Shown piece after piece: positions 17,468 through 26,719 of a stretch of DNA of 64,000 nt. This stretch comes from Pseudoalteromonas denitrificans DSM 6059 (GTDB lineage Bacteria; Pseudomonadota; Gammaproteobacteria; Enterobacterales; Alteromonadaceae): assembly GCF_900112265.1 (NCBI RefSeq), contig NZ_FOLO01000026.1:1-64000 (forward strand). The letters are read 5' to 3'. A program made the translations under genes and the position numbers. Below the pieces are notes generated by a model that was given only the letters and a program-made list of their open reading frames with translations, was not told the DNA's origin and ran no database searches. Positions within the stretch are counted from its first letter, which is position 1; each line of letters opens with the position of its first letter.

Positions 17468-18313
17468 TTACAATTGCGTAATTGCATGTTCCTGTTCAGG
17501 TTTGTAAAAATATAATTTATCACTTTTTTGTAATTGATAGGGTATTTTCACTGGCACATGCAAACCTACATGCTCTTTTGCATTAATACGTTTTTGTAAA
17601 ATAGCATTGCCTTGCTCTGAAAGAAAAAACCAATAAGGTGGAAATGCAGTATTCGTGACTTTTTTTTGCCAGTGTTCTTTATAAGGTTTGAAATGGGCAT
17701 CATCTGGATCAGCATCTCCCATATGTATAACCCTTGTTTTATCATCAAGTGATACTCTAAATACAATATTTTCAACATTTGCTCTGCCAGGCCAACCAGC
17801 ATGAGGAATACGCACAGCTTCAATTTTTATATCATCAATATTACGCTGCCAAACTTTATCACCGTAATTTAATGCGATGGCTTTCACTTGTCCTTTTATT
17901 TTTTCACTGCCTTTTAATTTAAACATGGCATCAACGGCTTGTTGCGGTGCGACCATTTTTGTTTGCCTGTGTTTTTGTAAAAAATGTAACATGTCTTGTG
18001 CCGAAAAATGATCGCCATGGGCATGACTAATGAAAATAATGTCTATACTGTCGTAGGGTTTATCACCATTAAAAATAGCATTACGAATACTCTGAGGCAC
18101 TAACTGATAAGTTTTATAATCATTATGAAAAAAAGGATCAAATATAATTTTTTTATCTGCACCTTGTATCATCACGGCTTCATTACCTAAATATGTTGCC
18201 TTTGCTGATATTTGATGAGCAGCTGTATGGTGGGAGTCTACTTCATGGGCATTTACATTCAACATGCATGTTAAATACAGTAAAGCAAATATAAACTTGT
18301 TGTTATATTTCAT
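17468..18313 (-). CDS. Periplasmic MBL-fold metallo-hydrolase (UlaG-like)
   Basis: 281 aa with a signal peptide (MKYNNKFIFALLYLTCMLNVNAHE). The zinc motif HAHGDHF appears near residue 96 in FISHAHGDHFS. HAGWP and HMGDADPDD supply the later His and Asp ligands, as in the UlaG/L-ascorbate-6-P lactonase branch. As a secreted protein it is unlikely to be UlaG itself. The substrate is unknown. It is convergent with the RstB-like gene. Confidence 0.8.
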   Translation of the reverse strand: MKYNNKFIFALLYLTCMLNVNAHEVDSHHTAAHQISAKATYLGNEAVMIQGADKKIIFDPFFHNDYKTYQLVPQSIRNAIFNGDKPYDSIDIIFISHAHGDHFSAQDMLHFLQKHRQTKMVAPQQAVDAMFKLKGSEKIKGQVKAIALNYGDKVWQRNIDDIKIEAVRIPHAGWPGRANVENIVFRVSLDDKTRVIHMGDADPDDAHFKPYKEHWQKKVTNTAFPPYWFFLSEQGNAILQKRINAKEHVGLHVPVKIPYQLQKSDKLYFYKPEQEHAITQL

Positions 18314-18472
18314 GATTATTTTATTATTTAATTGAAACGCATCATCAAAATATCATATTTTATAAGTTTATACTTAGATAAATCTGTATTGCCTTTTTTA
18401 GTGATTTTCTGCAACTGTTTTACCTTAAAAATATTGATTAACATGCTTCTTTCGAAATGAAAGGAACCTCAA

Positions 18473-19327
18473 ATGCAGGTTAAACATGCAATTACACTCA
18501 TTATAATTGCCGAAGCAATTGTTGCTTTTGGTACATTAATAGTAAAACAGCTAGGTGTAAACATACCTGTTTATCAATTAATTTTATATCGCCAACTATT
18601 TGCATCATTATTAGTACTTCCTTTAATATTAAGAGAAATAGATGGTTTTAAATTAAGCCCTTTTATTAAAATTCATTTATTCAGAGGTCTATTGATAGGT
18701 TTAGGTAACGCATCATTTTTAATCGCTATAATGCATTTATCTTTAATCACAGTCACTGCTGCTATGTATATATCTCCTATATTACTTGTTATTTTAAGCC
18801 ACCTATTTTTAAATGAAAAACCAGATTTAAAGCGTTATATATCTGTTGTTATTGGTTTTATAGGCATTTTATTAATTACTAAACCTATGCAAAGCAACCT
18901 CTATATACTGCTCGCATTTTTTGGTGCGCTCGTTGCAGCATTAAATAGTATTTGTTTAAAAAAATTATCAAATAAAGAACACCCTATGGTGACATTATTT
19001 TGGTCAAATTTAGTTGCACTGTTTATGTTAGTACCGGCAGTTATATGGGAAGGAGCACAGATTAAAACTGAAATTATCTCTGTTGGATTTTGTTTAGCGC
19101 TACTTTATATTGCAATGACATATCTCTTTATTTCCGCATTACGCTTTGTAGATGCAAGTAAGCTAGCCCCAGCAGAATATACTGGATTAGTATTTTCAGC
19201 CTTACTGGGATATTGGTTTTTCAACGATGAAATAGACAGTTATAGCTTACTTGGGATCTGTGTCATATTTTTATCTTTAATGCCTATATCACAAATAAAA
19301 TTGTTAAAGAGAAAAGCTAAGGTATAG
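18473..19327 (+). CDS. EamA/DMT-family transporter
   Basis: 284 aa with ten hydrophobic segments in two EamA repeats; FLNEKPDLKRYISVVIGFIGI marks the end of the first repeat. AAAGGA lies 7 nt before the ATG. A metabolite exporter of unknown substrate, close in style to RhtA/YdcZ-like drug and metabolite transporters. It is followed 41 bp later by a lipoate ligase-like gene on the same strand. Confidence 0.85.
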   Translation: MQVKHAITLIIIAEAIVAFGTLIVKQLGVNIPVYQLILYRQLFASLLVLPLILREIDGFKLSPFIKIHLFRGLLIGLGNASFLIAIMHLSLITVTAAMYISPILLVILSHLFLNEKPDLKRYISVVIGFIGILLITKPMQSNLYILLAFFGALVAALNSICLKKLSNKEHPMVTLFWSNLVALFMLVPAVIWEGAQIKTEIISVGFCLALLYIAMTYLFISALRFVDASKLAPAEYTGLVFSALLGYWFFNDEIDSYSLLGICVIFLSLMPISQIKLLKRKAKV

Positions 19328-19368
19328 TCTAACGCATAATTGAATAATGCTAAAAATAAATAAGTAGA

Positions 19369-20082
19369 ATGAATAAAAGTCGCAATAAGCTGGTAAGATT
19401 TAATCATATAAAAGTAGAAAGTGCTTTTGAAAAAGAAGCACAACTATTAAAGCAAGTTCAAAACGACGAGCTCGATCAATGCCTGATATTATGGCAGGCT
19501 AAAAACAAAACCTTAGTATTACCTGCGGGTAATAAATGGCCTAAATCTGATGAATTAAAACAGGCATTATTGCAAAAAAATTGGCAATTGCTCTGTCGAA
19601 AAACAGGCGGCGCACCTGTACCGCAATGCCCTGGAGTAATTAACTTATCTCATATTTATACTTGGCCTACTGAGAAGACTTATTCAATTACCTTAGCCTA
19701 TCAAAATTTATGCAGTGTATTGAACGCTTTTTTTGAAGAGTTTGGCTTAACAAGCCAGGCCCACACAACTGAATTTTCATACTGTGATGGCGACTATAAC
19801 CTCAATATAAACGGCAAAAAAATTGTCGGAACAGCGCAAAGAGTCATATTAAAAAAAGGGGGTGGCAAAATTGTATTAGCACAGGCATTTATATTAATAG
19901 ATGTTTTATTAGATGAATTAATTAAACCCGTAAATTTATGTTACCAAGTATGCAACAAAACTGAACGGGTAAAAGCTAAAGTGCACACAAGTTTATTTGA
20001 CAATATGAATGAACGGCCAAATATTGATGCACTTTATCAAATGTTAACCCAAGCGTTCATTAAAAGTGGGCTATATAACTAA
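19369..20082 (+). CDS. Lipoate-protein ligase A-like protein (BPL/LplA family)
   Basis: 237 aa. The lipoyl/biotinyl ligase fold is recognisable from CRKTGGAPVPQCPGVINLS (residues 76-94; family RRxGGGxVxxxxGxxN) and NGKKIVGTAQR (149-158), which carries the conserved catalytic Lys. The family attaches lipoate or octanoate to E2 subunits and GcvH. Asp/Trp-rich N-terminal half is short. The canonical GGG is GGA here, so it may be a divergent member with a modified role. No lipoylated enzyme genes are nearby. Confidence 0.7.
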   Translation: MNKSRNKLVRFNHIKVESAFEKEAQLLKQVQNDELDQCLILWQAKNKTLVLPAGNKWPKSDELKQALLQKNWQLLCRKTGGAPVPQCPGVINLSHIYTWPTEKTYSITLAYQNLCSVLNAFFEEFGLTSQAHTTEFSYCDGDYNLNINGKKIVGTAQRVILKKGGGKIVLAQAFILIDVLLDELIKPVNLCYQVCNKTERVKAKVHTSLFDNMNERPNIDALYQMLTQAFIKSGLYN

Positions 20083-20124
20083 GCAAATTTGATTTCTTTT
20101 AGTTTTATTCACTCCGACCCCTTT

Positions 20125-20757
20125 TTAAGTTAATTGATATTTTTCGCGCACCTGATCTATGAGTTTATGTCTTGAACTTCGAAGTCTCTCATGAGGTGCA
20201 AATAATGCGCTAGATAAATCTAATAAATTAACAGCACTTTCAAGCTTTGATAAGTCTGATATATTTAGCTCGCCATGTATTATGAGTTCGTTAATGATTA
20301 TCACGGCAAGCTCTTTTGAGGCGATATCTTCAGGCATGCCTGATTGTGTACATAAACCATAAATACCCTTTAAAAAATGGCTCCACTCTTGTGCTATATG
20401 GCTGTTTAGCACTTGCGCCGGCATTGTATTGCTTGATAAAAAACCTTGTTCAGCTAAGTGTATTAATTGAGACTTATAGCGCTCAGTAAACAATAACTTT
20501 GCCGACGTTTCATCTTTAATTTCTGATATTTCACCTAACCAGGTTAAATAACCTTTAGCATAATATTCAGTGCATTGTGCGTTATCATAATCACCAAAAA
20601 AAGAGTAACCGCTTATAGATAAATCTATTTTATAAGATGCTAAAGGCATCATTTTTTTCTGTTGAAACGTATTAAAGTCAGCTTCATTTATACCACTTAA
20701 TTCAAGTAACTGTGATTTTGTATAAAAATATTGGTTTAAATAATTAAGTAACTGCAT
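20125..20757 (-). CDS. DUF6058-type protein (natural-product cluster associated)
   Basis: 210 aa, soluble, mostly helical. The start MQLLNYLNQYFYTKSQLLELSGI resembles a helix-turn-helix-like N-terminus, followed by MMPLASYKI and FFGDY, features I associate with the DUF6058 family annotated as natural-product biosynthesis proteins. Exact function is unknown. Its ATG lies directly after the upstream ABM gene stop, with AAGGAAG as ribosome site, so the three genes 20125-21449 form one operon under the divergent ArsR-type regulator. Confidence 0.6.
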   Translation of the reverse strand: MQLLNYLNQYFYTKSQLLELSGINEADFNTFQQKKMMPLASYKIDLSISGYSFFGDYDNAQCTEYYAKGYLTWLGEISEIKDETSAKLLFTERYKSQLIHLAEQGFLSSNTMPAQVLNSHIAQEWSHFLKGIYGLCTQSGMPEDIASKELAVIIINELIIHGELNISDLSKLESAVNLLDLSSALFAPHERLRSSRHKLIDQVREKYQLT

Positions 20758-21099
20758 TTATATTTCTTCCTTTAAATCATCAGGGGTTTGCGATCTATCA
20801 TGCATGCCATAGTCACGTAAAACACTGGCAACTCTTAATCTGTAATTTTCAAAAATAGTATTTCGACCTTTAGCTTGTGCATTTTTATGACATATATTAT
20901 TTCGCCAAGTTTTTACTGCATTTTCATCTTGCCAAAAAGACAGGGATAGATATTTGGTATCCGTTGTTAGGCTTTGAAACCTTTCAATTGATATAAACCC
21001 TGACACACCTTGTAAATTGTGTTTCAACTCCCCTGCTAACTTTAAATAGTGATTTTTTTGAATTGCTTTTGGTTCTACTTCAAAAATAACGGCTATCAT
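20758..21099 (-). CDS. Antibiotic biosynthesis monooxygenase (ABM) family protein
   Basis: 113 aa, single ferredoxin-like alpha/beta domain. MIAVIFEVEPK at the start and FISIERFQSL...YLSLSFWQDENAVKTWRN are the family landmarks. ABM proteins are small cofactor-free or heme-linked oxygenases, or simply dimeric ligand-binding folds. It overlaps the upstream NIPSNAP gene by 4 bp (ATGA) and abuts the DUF6058 gene, so the operon is translationally coupled. Confidence 0.82.
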   Translation of the reverse strand: MIAVIFEVEPKAIQKNHYLKLAGELKHNLQGVSGFISIERFQSLTTDTKYLSLSFWQDENAVKTWRNNICHKNAQAKGRNTIFENYRLRVASVLRDYGMHDRSQTPDDLKEEI

Positions 21100-21449
21100 T
21101 TAACGACTCCAGCAGCTTGTTTATAGGTTTGTGGTATTATTTTTAAAAAAGATCTATTTTCCTCTATGATAAATTGCTGTGCTTGTGCCATTGAAAAATT
21201 AGCAAAGCCTTTGTCATCATTTTTTAATCTTGCGCGATAATTTTCATAATCGGCCAAACTATTAAAGCTAATTAACCCATAAGCAATATCGTTTGTGCTT
21301 TCATGAGGCAAAAAATATCCTAATAAATCACCACCACACCGTGGAATGATCTCTCCCCAGTTTTTAGCGTATTGCTCAAATTCTTTTATCTTAAAAGGGT
21401 TAATTTTATATTGAATAAAACAAGTGATTTTTTGATTGTCATTGTGCAT
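21096..21449 (-). CDS. NIPSNAP family protein
   Basis: 117 aa, ferredoxin-like fold. ITCFIQYKINPFKIKEFEQYAKNWGEIIPRCGGDLLGYF-like start and GLISFNSLADYENYRARL mark the NIPSNAP family, related to ABM dimeric alpha-beta barrels. Function is unknown in bacteria. First gene of a three-gene operon; the divergent ArsR-type gene lies 83 bp away. Confidence 0.82.
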   Translation of the reverse strand: MHNDNQKITCFIQYKINPFKIKEFEQYAKNWGEIIPRCGGDLLGYFLPHESTNDIAYGLISFNSLADYENYRARLKNDDKGFANFSMAQAQQFIIEENRSFLKIIPQTYKQAAGVVK

Positions 21450-21506
21450 TAAGATTGCCTCTTATTTAGTTTTCAGGCAGTCTAACGTCTATTAAAATTG
21501 ATGCTT

Positions 21507-21518
21507 CGATGTACATCG
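21507..21518. promoter_or_regulatory. Palindromic operator candidate for the ArsR-type regulator
   Basis: CGATGTACATCG is a perfect 12-bp palindrome in the 83-bp divergent promoter between the NIPSNAP operon and the ArsR-type gene, 15 bp before the regulator start. ArsR dimers bind such sites; the link is inferred. Confidence 0.5.
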
Positions 21519-21532
21519 TACTATGGAATTAA

Positions 21533-22237
21533 ATGAGCAATTCAAATGAACCTAATATCGCTATTATTGCTAATTTAATAGGTGATAATGCCCGAGCAAA
21601 AATGTTAACGGCACTAATGGGTGGCAAAGCACTTACAGCAACAGAGCTGGCACTAGAAGCTGATATTTCATCTCAAACTGCCAGTAGTCACTTAGCAAAA
21701 TTGGTAGAGGGTCAATTATTAGTAGTGAGAAAACAAGGACGCCATAAATATTTTCAGCTACAAAATGCATCAATTGCACAACTATTAGAAACCCTGCTCA
21801 ATATTTCTATTGATTTACCTCAAGCAAGAGTCAAAACAGGCCCGAATGATTTAAGCTTACGACAAGCACGTATTTGTTATGATCATTTAGCTGGTGAACT
21901 GGGTGTAAAAATTTATGATGCCCTGATCAAACATAAATATATTATCGATAATGGTGAACAAACCGTACTGACTGTACTTGGTCAAAGCTATTTCGAATCC
22001 ATCGGCTTTGATTTTATAGCACTTAAAAAATCAAAACGCCCTTTATGTAAATCTTGTTTAGATTGGAGCGAAAGACGAAACCATTTAGCGGGCACTTTAG
22101 GACAATGGATTTTAAATGATATGTTTGATAAAAATTGGGCGAAGAGAGCACTCGACTCTAGAGCTATCAATATTAGTAGTAAAGGCCTTAAAAAAATCAC
22201 ACAAACATATAAAATTAAATTAAAAAAACACGTTTAA
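21533..22237 (+). CDS. ArsR-type winged-helix transcriptional regulator
   Basis: 234 aa, longer than a minimal ArsR (about 100 aa). HTH near residues 15-75 with ARAKMLTALMGGKALTATELA and SSQTASSHLAKLVEGQLL. The C-terminal half holds LCKSCLDWSERRNHLAGTLGQWILN, a Cys-containing segment common in this enlarged subgroup. It probably represses the divergent NIPSNAP/ABM/DUF6058 operon. The inducer is unknown; the CxxC motif could bind a metal or sense oxidation. Confidence 0.85.
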   Translation: MSNSNEPNIAIIANLIGDNARAKMLTALMGGKALTATELALEADISSQTASSHLAKLVEGQLLVVRKQGRHKYFQLQNASIAQLLETLLNISIDLPQARVKTGPNDLSLRQARICYDHLAGELGVKIYDALIKHKYIIDNGEQTVLTVLGQSYFESIGFDFIALKKSKRPLCKSCLDWSERRNHLAGTLGQWILNDMFDKNWAKRALDSRAINISSKGLKKITQTYKIKLKKHV

Positions 22238-22553
22238 GGTACAATAAAATAAAAAAAAGTAATAAATAAGGTTAACTTATTAGTAAAAATTCAGATATTT
22301 AAAAACTAATAAGAAATTTAACAAGTTGTTTTTTAAACTAAAAAACAAACAAAGCTATAGTTTCACAACTTTTCACTTCAATTCAAGACCCGTCACATAT
22401 TTTAAGTTACAAAAAGTAGCGCAAACGTTAATACGATTATTTTCAAGCATAGTTTTAGTTTTGATTTTCGTCGTTTTCAGACAAGAAAGGGTAAATTAAA
22501 AAACCATAATTTAATGACCTAACGCTTGCTTATCTTATAAAATAACAAGGGGA
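22238..22553. other. 316-bp upstream region of a TonB receptor, no gene
   Basis: Very AT-rich leader with no credible open frame. It must contain the receptor promoter, but no clear Fur box or other known operator is visible. Confidence 0.45.
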
Positions 22554-25124
22554 ATGAGAGTGCCACAATTAAAACTAAGTAAATTACATTTAGCAATCAG
22601 TATTGGATTAATAAGCTCTGGTCTAGGGCTTTCACCATTAGCTTTAGCAGAAAATACAAATGCAAAAACCGATGAAGTAGAAGTAATCGAAGTAAGAGGT
22701 ATTAGAGGAAGTGTTGTAAAATCTATCAATACAAAACGGTATGCAACTTCAGTTGTAGATGCCGTAACGGCTGAAGATATTGGTAAATTTCCAGATCAAA
22801 ATGTAGCAGAATCATTGCAGCGCATTACCGGTGTTTCTATCTCACGTAACTTTGGAGAAGGAGAGCGGATCAGTATTCGTGGTACAACCGAAAGCCAAAA
22901 CCGTACTTTATTAAACGGCCAAGCCGTAGGCTCTGCTGACTGGTGGACTAACTCTGCAGCCAGTCGTGGTTTTAACTACACTATGTTACCTTCAGAAATT
23001 GTATCTGGGCTTGAAGTTTACAAATCTCCCGAAGCGGATATAGATGAAGGGTCAATTGGCGGAACGGTTATAGTCAAAACACGTAAACCGCTTGACCTTG
23101 AATCAAATAAACTTGCGGGCTCATTTCTTGCTCAGCATAGTGAAGTGTCTGGTGAAACGGATCCTCAATTATCAGGCATGTATAGTTGGAAAAATAATGA
23201 AGAGACAATCGGAGCATTAGTTTCTGTTGTACGTCAGCAAAGAAACCTGCGCCGTGATGGCATTGAAGCTTGGAGTTGGGCTTCACGTGATATCACTATG
23301 GCTGATGGTACGGTTCATGAAGATGTATATAGTTCAGGTGGTGGTGGTTCAGCAATGTTTTTGCAAGAACGTATTCGCACTGGAGTTAACTTAACACTAC
23401 AATATCGTCCGACTGACACTTTAGACATTACTTTCAATGCACTAGATTCAACTTTAGAAGCCAACAACGAGAATCAAAATTTCTTATGGCTTCCAGGATA
23501 TGGCGGATCTGAGTATACAGATATCACCTTAATTGAACATGATAAAGCAGGCATTATGGCCACTGCGGGTACTTTTGGTTTATCACCTGATGGTAATAAT
23601 ATTCTTGATGAAACCAAAGTACGTAATTCTGAATTAAAAACAAAATCTTATGATTTAAAAATCGATCATGAGGGTGAAATATGGCGCTCAAGTTTACACT
23701 TAGGGTATACAAAAGGCAGTGGTGGTTCATCAGCAGATCGTAGTGTAGGCTGGGAAGGTAACTTTGTTCACAGTTATGATGTTTCATCGACCCAAGATAT
23801 TAAAACCCAGTATAGCGCCGACCCTAGTGATGGTAAAAACTGGGATCTAGGTTTTTTACGTTATGACAGTAATGATGCCAAAGATGATGAAAGTTATTTT
23901 CAGTTAGACTTTGACCGTGACATTGATATCTCTGTTTTCAGTAATATTAAGCTAGGCATGAAATACAGAGATCACTCCCGCTTTAATACCAAACATACCA
24001 CAGATGCCAAAACGCAATTAGGGTGGAATTTAGCCGATTATTCATTGACTATGCCATCAGATTATCAATCCGATATTGGCTCTTCTGGTACATTAAAAAA
24101 TTATGCCATAACAGATTCAAATAAAATACGCACACAAGGTGATGCTTTAGATTGGGATTATCAAATTTTAAAAGCGAGCACCTTTGATATTAATGAAAAA
24201 ATTACAGCAGCTTACGCTAAAGCAACAATTGATGTTGAAGGCATGCGTGGTAACCTTGGAATACGTTTAGTACAAACACAACAATCATCAGGAGCTTATG
24301 AAGGGGCATCTGGTAATGAAGTATGGATTGTAAAAGATAAAGACTATTTTGATGTTTTACCAAGTTTGAACCTTGCAATAGATCTTGATGATGATTTAGT
24401 CCTTAGAATTGCTGCTGCACGTGTTATGGCGCGTCCTGATTATAACTCAATGACAGCATCTACCTCATATAACCTTGAGACACAAACAGGCACAGGTGGT
24501 AACTCAGATATTGACCCCTATCGTGCAACTCAATTTGATACAGGTATAGAGTGGTACTTTAGTGATGCAGGTATTTTTTCAGCTGCATTTTTCCACAAAG
24601 ACATTCAATCATTCATCGATAGACCAGCCGCTTTTGAAGTTCACCAAGGGGTTGAAGTTCGTATTAGTCGACCAGTTAATGGTAAAGGCGGTACGATACA
24701 AGGGTTAGAACTAGGTATTCAACAAGAACTTTATCAAGGGTTTGGTATATCTGCAAATTATACCTTTGTTGATGGTGAAGCCAAAAATGCCACAGGTGAA
24801 GACATTACGATCCCAGGAAATTCAGAACATACGATTAATCTAAGTTCTTATTATGAAAATGAAGTAATCAGTGGCCGAATTTCTTACAATTATCGTAGCG
24901 GTTATGACTCAGGTTTTGATTGGCCTGGTTACATAGATGCATATGGCCAAGTTGATGCTAATGTCACTTATAATATTAATGAAAATTTAGCTTTCGTATT
25001 AGAAGCTATTAATCTAACAAATGAACATACGTTTAGTTATCAAGAAAAGGGACTTAAACAAGCACTAACCGGTGTTTACTCAGACGGTCGCCGCTTTGTT
25101 GCTGGTATTAGATTTAACTTTTAA
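22554..25124 (+). CDS. TonB-dependent receptor, TonB-Xanth-Caul type
   Basis: About 856 aa. GGGGA sits too close to the ATG at 22554 but at 6 nt from GTG 22560, so the GTG may be the true start. Signal peptide ends PLALAEN. The plug has EVRGIRGSVVKSI, AEDIGKFPDQNVAESLQRI and TGVSISR, the hallmark of the TIGR01782 group found next to polysaccharide or oligopeptide uptake genes. DADIDEG-like box is followed by a long barrel ending in FNF. Ligand unknown. It is paralogous to the receptor at 32280 over its whole length. Terminator at 25199. Confidence 0.88.
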   Translation: MRVPQLKLSKLHLAISIGLISSGLGLSPLALAENTNAKTDEVEVIEVRGIRGSVVKSINTKRYATSVVDAVTAEDIGKFPDQNVAESLQRITGVSISRNFGEGERISIRGTTESQNRTLLNGQAVGSADWWTNSAASRGFNYTMLPSEIVSGLEVYKSPEADIDEGSIGGTVIVKTRKPLDLESNKLAGSFLAQHSEVSGETDPQLSGMYSWKNNEETIGALVSVVRQQRNLRRDGIEAWSWASRDITMADGTVHEDVYSSGGGGSAMFLQERIRTGVNLTLQYRPTDTLDITFNALDSTLEANNENQNFLWLPGYGGSEYTDITLIEHDKAGIMATAGTFGLSPDGNNILDETKVRNSELKTKSYDLKIDHEGEIWRSSLHLGYTKGSGGSSADRSVGWEGNFVHSYDVSSTQDIKTQYSADPSDGKNWDLGFLRYDSNDAKDDESYFQLDFDRDIDISVFSNIKLGMKYRDHSRFNTKHTTDAKTQLGWNLADYSLTMPSDYQSDIGSSGTLKNYAITDSNKIRTQGDALDWDYQILKASTFDINEKITAAYAKATIDVEGMRGNLGIRLVQTQQSSGAYEGASGNEVWIVKDKDYFDVLPSLNLAIDLDDDLVLRIAAARVMARPDYNSMTASTSYNLETQTGTGGNSDIDPYRATQFDTGIEWYFSDAGIFSAAFFHKDIQSFIDRPAAFEVHQGVEVRISRPVNGKGGTIQGLELGIQQELYQGFGISANYTFVDGEAKNATGEDITIPGNSEHTINLSSYYENEVISGRISYNYRSGYDSGFDWPGYIDAYGQVDANVTYNINENLAFVLEAINLTNEHTFSYQEKGLKQALTGVYSDGRRFVAGIRFNF

Positions 25125-25198
25125 TTCCGTCATATCATTTGCTAACACAGGTATAAGACATTGATATGGATGGCCTCCCTTGCCTGCCCGCAAGGGTT

Positions 25199-25229
25199 AG
25201 CAGTTAGTTTTTAGCTAACTGCTTTTTTA
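25199..25229 (+). terminator. Rho-independent terminator after the TonB receptor
   Basis: AGCAGTTAG (25199-25207) pairs perfectly with CTAACTGCT (25215-25223). A run of T follows. Confidence 0.8.
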
Positions 25230-25348
25230 TTTTTAATAATGATGTCACTCTATTTCAAAATGTATGTTCAAGTTAATTAAGCTATATTCCACATAATCAT
25301 TCAGTTACAATATAAAACCATAAATTATTATTAGGATATTAAGCTCAG

Positions 25349-26719
25349 GTGAATTTAAGATTATTGCTTTTAATTAGTTGTTTAATACTGTTTTCAAACA
25401 GAATTAAAGCTGACTTATTATCCGCAAGCTTACATTACCACCAAGCTAATTATGTACTTGCATTTAAGCAATTTAGTCAACTTGCCAAACTAGGCAACAA
25501 AGATGCAATCTATAACATTGCAGTTATGTATTTACATGGCCAAGGCGTTGATAAAAATATTATTAAAGCGCACTCTTGGTTTTTACTTGCCGCCGACTAT
25601 GGTTTATCCGATGCAAGCCAATACGCGGCATTAATATCCACTCAAGTTGCGAATAAAACAGCGCTCGAAGAAAGCTACAAAACACTGGCCCAAAAACATT
25701 CCTACCAAACTTTTTCGAAACAATTATTACCTATTTTTGACGATACACAAAGCAGCCTGTTAATTCCTAAAAAACACTATACAGTTGATGCAAAATACCC
25801 TGAACAAGCTTACAAAAAAGGATTAGAAGGCTGGGTTTGGCTTGAGTTTGACATAGATGATAATGGGGCCGTTAAAGATATTGAAATATTAGATTCATAT
25901 CCTAATAAAACCTTTAATCGTGCAATTGTTAATGCTGTACGTCGTTGGCAATATCAACCTTATTTACAAGCAGGAATTGCCACGACTTTTTACAACCGAT
26001 CTTTGTTATATCATTTTACAACTTATAAAGGAAAACGATACAAACAAAGTTTTGCCAACCAACAAAAGCAATATCAAACAAAAATTAACAAACTGATCGA
26101 ACAGGCTGAACAAGGCAATGCTTTAGTGCAATATTACATTGCTAATTGGATGAGTGCTGATGAACACAATGCAACTCGTTTATTAAAATATCATTGGCAT
26201 CAAGATAATGCAGGATCAGATTTATTATTAAAATCGGCAAGTAATGGTTTTGCTAACTCTCAGTATCGCCTAGGCTCTAATTTATTACGTGGTGAGTATA
26301 CACAACAAGATAGAAAAAAAGGCATGAATTGGATATTACTTGCTGCGCAAAACGGATTTGCGCCAGCACAATATAGGCTAGGTAGAGAGCTTCTTAACGA
26401 TCAATTTATTGAATACAATAAAAGTAAAGCAATCGCTTGGTTAAAGGTAGCCAGCGAACAAAATTATTTTCGCGCAATCAGAGATTTAAGCTCACTATAT
26501 ATATCAAATAAAAACATATCCCAAAATACCCTTAATTTAATTGAAAAAGGGTTAGCGTTAGACGATACCCATCCTGAATTATTATTAAATAAAGCTAAGA
26601 TCCATTTACTCAAAAATGAACTTGAACTTGCAAAAAAATTATCAAGTTTAGCCTTAGGTTCAGCTGAGTCCAGAGGTGTGTCCACTGTAAGTATTAATCA
26701 ATTTATCTCTAAGCTTTAG
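25349..26719 (+). CDS. TonB C-terminal domain protein with Sel1 repeats
   Basis: 456 aa from GTG 25349. A short signal peptide (LLLLISCLILFSNRIKA) is followed by Sel1-like repeats (AIYNIAVMYLHGQGVDKN... near residues 50-70). A TonB C-terminal domain lies at about 150-225 (YPEQAYKKGLEGWVWLEF, RAIVNAVRRWQYQP). More Sel1 repeats follow to the end (ANSQYRLGSNLLRGEY, APAQYRLGRELL). Unlike classical TonB it lacks a clear inner-membrane anchor and Pro-rich spacer. It follows a TonB receptor and may act with it as a periplasmic adaptor. Function is inferred. Confidence 0.75.
   Translation: MNLRLLLLISCLILFSNRIKADLLSASLHYHQANYVLAFKQFSQLAKLGNKDAIYNIAVMYLHGQGVDKNIIKAHSWFLLAADYGLSDASQYAALISTQVANKTALEESYKTLAQKHSYQTFSKQLLPIFDDTQSSLLIPKKHYTVDAKYPEQAYKKGLEGWVWLEFDIDDNGAVKDIEILDSYPNKTFNRAIVNAVRRWQYQPYLQAGIATTFYNRSLLYHFTTYKGKRYKQSFANQQKQYQTKINKLIEQAEQGNALVQYYIANWMSADEHNATRLLKYHWHQDNAGSDLLLKSASNGFANSQYRLGSNLLRGEYTQQDRKKGMNWILLAAQNGFAPAQYRLGRELLNDQFIEYNKSKAIAWLKVASEQNYFRAIRDLSSLYISNKNISQNTLNLIEKGLALDDTHPELLLNKAKIHLLKNELELAKKLSSLALGSAESRGVSTVSINQFISKL

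Noticed and set aside
22238..22553. Fur box upstream of the TonB receptor
   Set aside because: No GATAAT-type hexamer array with the required spacing was found, so iron control is not claimed.
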